In this document: positions 35,238 to 39,226 of the stretch, in pieces | Layout: every line of letters starts with the position of its first letter | How positions within the stretch are numbered: the stretch's first letter is position 1 | Origin: Sphingobacterium shayense | GTDB taxonomy: Bacteria > Bacteroidota > Bacteroidia > Sphingobacteriales > Sphingobacteriaceae | DNA length: 39,226 nt | Reading direction: 5' to 3' | Assembly (NCBI RefSeq): GCF_013179575.1 | Contig: NZ_JABMCQ010000018.1 | Location: 1 to 39,226, forward strand | Notes under the pieces: model-generated | Seen by the model: only the letters and a program-made list of their open reading frames with translations | What the model was told of the DNA's origin: nothing | Databases searched by the model: none | Translations under genes and position numbers: made by a program

Positions 35238-35245
35238 TACATTTG
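35238..35245 (+). promoter_or_regulatory. -7 promoter element (TACATTTG) upstream of third SusC
   Basis: TACATTTG is identical to the -7 elements at 8158 and 34087. No TTTG stands about 19 bases upstream, so only the -7 half is supported. It would give a leader of about 150 bases containing the hairpin at 35312-35340. The rest of the divergent region 35042-35237 shows nothing else I can support. Confidence 0.45.
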
Positions 35246-35311
35246 TGCTTTAGAAAAAAATATACTTGCAAAATGACGCACAATATCAAACTAAACTGTC
35301 GAATGTATTTA

Positions 35312-35340
35312 GGGGGTAAATCTAGGAAATAACTACCCCC
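35312..35340 (+). promoter_or_regulatory. GC-rich hairpin in SusC leader
   Basis: GGGGGTA pairs with TACCCCC (7 bp; arms begin at 35312 and 35334), followed by GATAA, 61 bases before the start codon. Position, G5/C5 stem and CCCCCGATAA tail match the hairpin at 1515-1536 before the first SusC. Confidence 0.55.
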
Positions 35341-35401
35341 GATAACCTTTAACGTTTCTAAAAACGCTATTTAACTACATCTTAACCATATTTTTTTACG
35401 C

Positions 35402-38400
35402 ATGAACACAGCACACTATTTCGCTCTAGTGGCAACCGCTTTTACCCTCAGTACCGGACAAATCTATGCCCAAACACCTGTTAAGGGAAAAGTATTAGAC
35501 CAAAACGGCGAACCAATTATCGGGGCAAGTATCATCGATAACAATACCAATTTACAAACCCAAACAGCGGCAGACGGCAGTTTTACGCTTTCCATAAAAG
35601 CAGAAAACCCGTCTATTACCATTCGCTATATCGGATTTGAAGACACCATTATAACGGACATATCGGATGGGAATATCACCGTACGCCTCACCCCTTCTTT
35701 CTCGGAGCTTACAGAAGTCGTCGTAACCGCGCTTGGTATATCCCGGGAGAAAAAGGCATTAGGCTACGCCGTTCAAGAAGTGAAAGGATCCGAACTCAAT
35801 ACCCGTCCAACAAACGCGTTGAGCGCGTTGTCGGGAAAAGTATCGGGGATGCAAGTCGTTAGCTCGGGCGGTAATATGGGCGGATCAACACGTGTGACGC
35901 TACGCGGAATAAACTCCATTGCGAGTAACAACCAACCTCTTTACGTAGTAGACGGAACACCGATCGATAATACCGACCTGAACTCAGAAACCACCATAAT
36001 GGGTAGCTCTGGTAAAGATGTCGGGAATGTCATTCAAGACATCAATCCAGACGACATTGAAAACATATCTGTCCTCAAAGGTCCTTCCGCCGCCGCACTT
36101 TACGGTTCCCGCGCGGCAAACGGGGTAATACTCATCACTACTAAACGCGCTGCAAAGGGTGAAAATGTACAAATCACCTTGAATACAGGGCTCGATTTTG
36201 AGAACATAACACGCCTTCCAAAACAGCAGAAACTATACGGACAGGGGTACTCAACAGAGTTCCAAACCGCTACCATTGACGGAAACGATTATAAAGTCGT
36301 TGACTATGCTTCCGATGAAAGCTGGGGCCCTCGACTCGACGGAACCCCTGTATTACAATGGTATAACCTGAATCCTGAAGACGCTGCCAACTATCTTAAA
36401 CCCAGCCCGTGGGTCGCTCCCGAAAACGATGTGAGGTATTTTTTCCGCACTGGTCTTGCAAACACAAACAACCTTGCAATTACGGGTAGCTCTGGGAACA
36501 CAACATACCGATTGTCCTATACAAACAAAAATGTGCGAGGAACAACGCCGAATTCCACACTCGGCCGTAACAGTTTAAATTTCGCCGGTAGCACGCAGCT
36601 GGGAAAAATAAAGATTAACTCGAATATCAATTATGTGCGTAACTCCTCCGTCGGGAAACCATGGACAGGTGCTACTAATCGCGGTATAATGCTTTCCGCA
36701 TTCCAGTGGGGGGCAAACCAGGTTGATTACAAAATTCTGGAAAATTATAAACGCGCGGACGGCACCCCTTTGGCTTGGAACCGTACAGGTTGGGAGAACA
36801 CTCCAGCCTCCGAAGCGACACGCTTCATAGACAACCCATACTGGGCGGCATATGAAAGTTATCTAGAAGATCAGCGTGACCGTTTTTACGGGAACATAGG
36901 CGTAGAGTATCAGGCGACAGATTGGCTTACCTTAAACGCCAAAGTCCACGGAGACATCTACAACTACAGTTCTAGAGATCGCATTGCCGTATACTCTAGA
37001 AGTACCTCACAATACGAAGAGCAGGGTAACCAGCTTAACGAATACAATTATGAATTCTTGGCTAATGCAAAGAAGAATTGGGGCGACTTTTCTTTAAACG
37101 CCCTGTTTGGTGCGAATATTCGCGATCAGAAGCGTGAGGTCGATTACGCAATCACTCAAGGAGGGCTTATCATTCCTAATTATTATAATCTGAAGAATGC
37201 AGCGTCGGTAAAAATCGAGAATAACCGCTATCATAAACGTGTAGCCTCTGTATATGCGAGTGCTTCCCTAGGCTATAAAGACTATCTCTATTTGGACGGT
37301 ACATTACGTAACGACTGGTCGTCAACCCTCCCGACGGACAATTACTCTTATTTATATCCATCGGTGACCGGTAGTTTTGTCTTCTCAGAGCTCGAACCAT
37401 TAAAAGACCTTAGCTGGCTGTCTTTTGCTAAAGTCCGTTTGGGATGGGCTCAGGTTGGTAATGACACAGATCCATATCAGTTAGCAAAAGTTTATGAAGC
37501 TCAGCAAGCATTCTCCGGTGTTCCATCTTACACTCGCCCAGATGAACTTGCCAACGCTTTCCTCGAACCTGAAATAACAACATCTTGGGAGACAGGATTA
37601 AACGTACAGCTTTTCAATAGCCGGTTAGGATTTGACTTCACCTACTACAATAATAACTCCCGCAACCAAATACTTTCCGTACCGGTTTCTTCCGCTTTCG
37701 GGTACGAATCCAAAATCTTAAACGCCGGGCTAATAAACAACAAGGGTATTGAAATCACGCTGAATGCTTCGCCAATACGTAAAGAGAATTTCCAGTGGAA
37801 CTCTTCTATCAATTGGGCACGTAATATTAACAAAGTTGTCGAGCTTCATGAACAAGCAAACACCTTCACACTTAGTGACGGTCTAGTGAATCTTGTCGCA
37901 CGTGAAGGAGAAGAGTATGGTCAGTTCCTAGGCCATGATTTTGTATATTCTGAAGACGGAAGACGTGTAATAGGCCAAGATGGCACCTACATGAAGACTT
38001 CTCAATTCGTCCCTCTAGGGTCTATTCTCCCAAAATTCATTTTCGGATTTCAGAACACATTTAACTACAAGAATTTCTCTTTTGGGTTCCTGATCGATGG
38101 ACGAGTAGGTGGAAACTTCTTTTCGCAGACCTACAAAGTCGGCATGTATTCAGGTATCTTAGATAAAACGGCGGACAACAACATCCGTGAAACAGGTGTT
38201 GTTCTTGACGGTGTCAAAGGCGACGTTACTTTCAACGCTGACGGAAGCTATACCGTAGCTAATCCGACAGAAAATGATACTCGTATTACCGCGCAGCAAT
38301 GGGCTCGCAACGAATACAGTGGACCGACCACGTTCTCAATTTTTGATGCCACCTACGTAAAACTTCGGGAACTATCATTTGGTTACAATTTCGATCTAAA

Positions 38401-38584
38401 AAACACCAAGACCATCAAAAACGTCGGCGTATCGTTATACGGGCGTAACCTTTGGAATATATACACCAAAAGCAAGTACATCGACCCTGAAGTAACCTCC
38501 AGCAGTGGCAATGTACAAGGAATCGAAGGCGGTAACATTCCAACACCTGTTACTTATGGTTTCAATGTCAACGTTAAATTTTAA
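35402..38584 (+). CDS. SusC/RagA TonB-dependent transporter
   Basis: 1060 residues. Signal peptide 1-23 (LSTGQIYAQ end), carboxypeptidase-regulatory-like domain about 27-97 (VKGKVLDQNGEPIIGASIID), then the SusC motif in the variant form LTEVVVTALGISREKKALGY about 103-122. The plug includes RVTLRGINSIASNNQPLYVV and VLKGPSAAALYGSRAANGVI; the barrel ends NIPTPVTYGFNVNVKF. The 'VVTALGI..EKKALGY' variant marks a different SusC subgroup from the two upstream copies. There is no STN domain, and no sigma/FecR genes precede it, so regulation must differ, perhaps through the leader. SusD starts 2-5 bases after the stop codon. Confidence 0.95.
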   Translation: MNTAHYFALVATAFTLSTGQIYAQTPVKGKVLDQNGEPIIGASIIDNNTNLQTQTAADGSFTLSIKAENPSITIRYIGFEDTIITDISDGNITVRLTPSFSELTEVVVTALGISREKKALGYAVQEVKGSELNTRPTNALSALSGKVSGMQVVSSGGNMGGSTRVTLRGINSIASNNQPLYVVDGTPIDNTDLNSETTIMGSSGKDVGNVIQDINPDDIENISVLKGPSAAALYGSRAANGVILITTKRAAKGENVQITLNTGLDFENITRLPKQQKLYGQGYSTEFQTATIDGNDYKVVDYASDESWGPRLDGTPVLQWYNLNPEDAANYLKPSPWVAPENDVRYFFRTGLANTNNLAITGSSGNTTYRLSYTNKNVRGTTPNSTLGRNSLNFAGSTQLGKIKINSNINYVRNSSVGKPWTGATNRGIMLSAFQWGANQVDYKILENYKRADGTPLAWNRTGWENTPASEATRFIDNPYWAAYESYLEDQRDRFYGNIGVEYQATDWLTLNAKVHGDIYNYSSRDRIAVYSRSTSQYEEQGNQLNEYNYEFLANAKKNWGDFSLNALFGANIRDQKREVDYAITQGGLIIPNYYNLKNAASVKIENNRYHKRVASVYASASLGYKDYLYLDGTLRNDWSSTLPTDNYSYLYPSVTGSFVFSELEPLKDLSWLSFAKVRLGWAQVGNDTDPYQLAKVYEAQQAFSGVPSYTRPDELANAFLEPEITTSWETGLNVQLFNSRLGFDFTYYNNNSRNQILSVPVSSAFGYESKILNAGLINNKGIEITLNASPIRKENFQWNSSINWARNINKVVELHEQANTFTLSDGLVNLVAREGEEYGQFLGHDFVYSEDGRRVIGQDGTYMKTSQFVPLGSILPKFIFGFQNTFNYKNFSFGFLIDGRVGGNFFSQTYKVGMYSGILDKTADNNIRETGVVLDGVKGDVTFNADGSYTVANPTENDTRITAQQWARNEYSGPTTFSIFDATYVKLRELSFGYNFDLKNTKTIKNVGVSLYGRNLWNIYTKSKYIDPEVTSSSGNVQGIEGGNIPTPVTYGFNVNVKF

Positions 38585-38586
38585 TA

Positions 38587-39226
38587 ATGATGAAAGTATT
38601 TAAGACAATATATACCCCCCTACTTTTAGCAGCACTATTTCTGGCCTTTGCCGGATGTTCGAAAGATAGATTTGAAGAAATAAACACCGATCCAAATCGC
38701 CCCGAAACAGTGTCCACACCGTACATATTAGTGACTGCGCAGAAGCAGATCATGGATGCCTTGCGGAGCGAGTCGATCAATTTGCGTGGAGCGCAACTAT
38801 ATGCGCAGTATTTCAGTCAGCATATTTATACTGATCAATCGCGTTACCTGGTAACACCAGAGTACGCCGACCAGTATTGGACAGATACATACAAGGCATT
38901 AAACAACCTCAATGAGATTATCCTTCTGAATACGGATGAGGAAACCAAAGCTATCGTAACAGCTGGAGCGGCGGGAAGTAACGCCAACCAGATTGCCATT
39001 GCGCGAATTCTAAAATCATATGCGTTTCATAGTCTTAGCGATGTCTTTGGAGATATTCCCTATCAGTCTTACGGTAACGATGATCCAGAGTTCCAAGCTC
39101 TTTCTCAAAAAGAAGAGATTCTCTCTCCCGCTTATGCAACCCAGGAGAAAATATACAAAGATATCTTGAACGAGCTTAAACAAGCGGCCGACACACTAAT
39201 AAAATATCAAAGTGAAAAAACATTTG
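38587..39226 (+). CDS. SusD-like surface lipoprotein, 5' part (runs off window)
   Basis: About 213 codons are visible. Start is ATG 38587 or the next codon, 38590. Lipoprotein signal MMKVFKTIYTPLLLAALFLA, FAGC with the lipid-bearing Cys at 24 (from 38587). The mature start FEEINTDPNRPETVSTPYIL is typical of the SusD-like_2 group (PF12771), unlike the RagB-type SusDs upstream. Further signature: IAIARILKSYAFHSLSDVFG, DIPYQSYG near residue 138. It pairs with the preceding SusC subgroup. The C-terminus lies beyond the window. Confidence 0.93.
   Translation, partial: MMKVFKTIYTPLLLAALFLAFAGCSKDRFEEINTDPNRPETVSTPYILVTAQKQIMDALRSESINLRGAQLYAQYFSQHIYTDQSRYLVTPEYADQYWTDTYKALNNLNEIILLNTDEETKAIVTAGAAGSNANQIAIARILKSYAFHSLSDVFGDIPYQSYGNDDPEFQALSQKEEILSPAYATQEKIYKDILNELKQAADTLIKYQSEKTF

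Overview
The window looks like a chromosomal segment of a Bacteroidota bacterium, most likely Sphingobacteriaceae (Sphingobacterium/Pedobacter-like). The reasons are three SusC/SusD pairs, FecI/FecR-type sigma/anti-sigma pairs beside SusC genes, lipoproteins with short type II signal peptides, and promoters of the Bacteroidota -33 TTTG / -7 TAnnTTTG type. Nearly all of it is outer-membrane nutrient acquisition. Genus and substrates cannot be fixed from sequence alone.

Layout. (1) 1-7771, plus strand: the 3' end of an ECF sigma factor, a FecR anti-sigma factor, a SusC transporter with an N-terminal STN signalling domain, SusD, and a DUF6528-type secreted propeller protein. This is a self-contained sigma-regulated uptake locus. 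(2) 8218-10617: a single TonB-dependent siderophore receptor with its own promoter, a candidate iron operator and a terminator. (3) 10759-11529, minus strand: an AT-rich module with a zeta-toxin-like gene broken by a frameshift and a small overlapping partner gene. (4) 11761-23513: a second sigma/FecR/SusC/SusD locus followed by three tightly coupled genes: an 823-aa protein with an internal duplication, a 319-aa secreted protein of unknown function, and a Tat-type FAD-dependent oxidoreductase. A CstA-family transporter (23605-25446) follows behind a hairpin. (5) 25660-26934: an AT-rich insert with an epoxide hydrolase and the degraded C-terminus of a short-chain dehydrogenase. (6) 33656-26935, minus strand: a six-gene iron/xenosiderophore operon resembling Bacteroides XusABC: DUF4198 protein, TonB receptor, DUF4374 lipoprotein, two small membrane proteins (DUF3325-like and DUF3649-like) and a PepSY transmembrane reductase. 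Its leader of about 400 nt is strongly structured and carries motifs in the order of a cobalamin riboswitch. (7) 34400-35041, minus strand: an orphan lipoprotein. (8) 35402 to the end: a third SusC/SusD pair with no sigma factor; the SusD runs off the window.

How they fit together. Loci 1, 4 and 8 should import oligomeric nutrients through SusCD complexes, the first two under ECF sigma control. Loci 2 and 6 share a 13-bp near-palindrome just downstream of their promoters and probably belong to one iron-responsive regulon: siderophore capture at the surface, then reduction at the inner membrane. The least understood parts are the 823-aa/319-aa/FAD-oxidoreductase set and the RNA leader of the xus-like operon.
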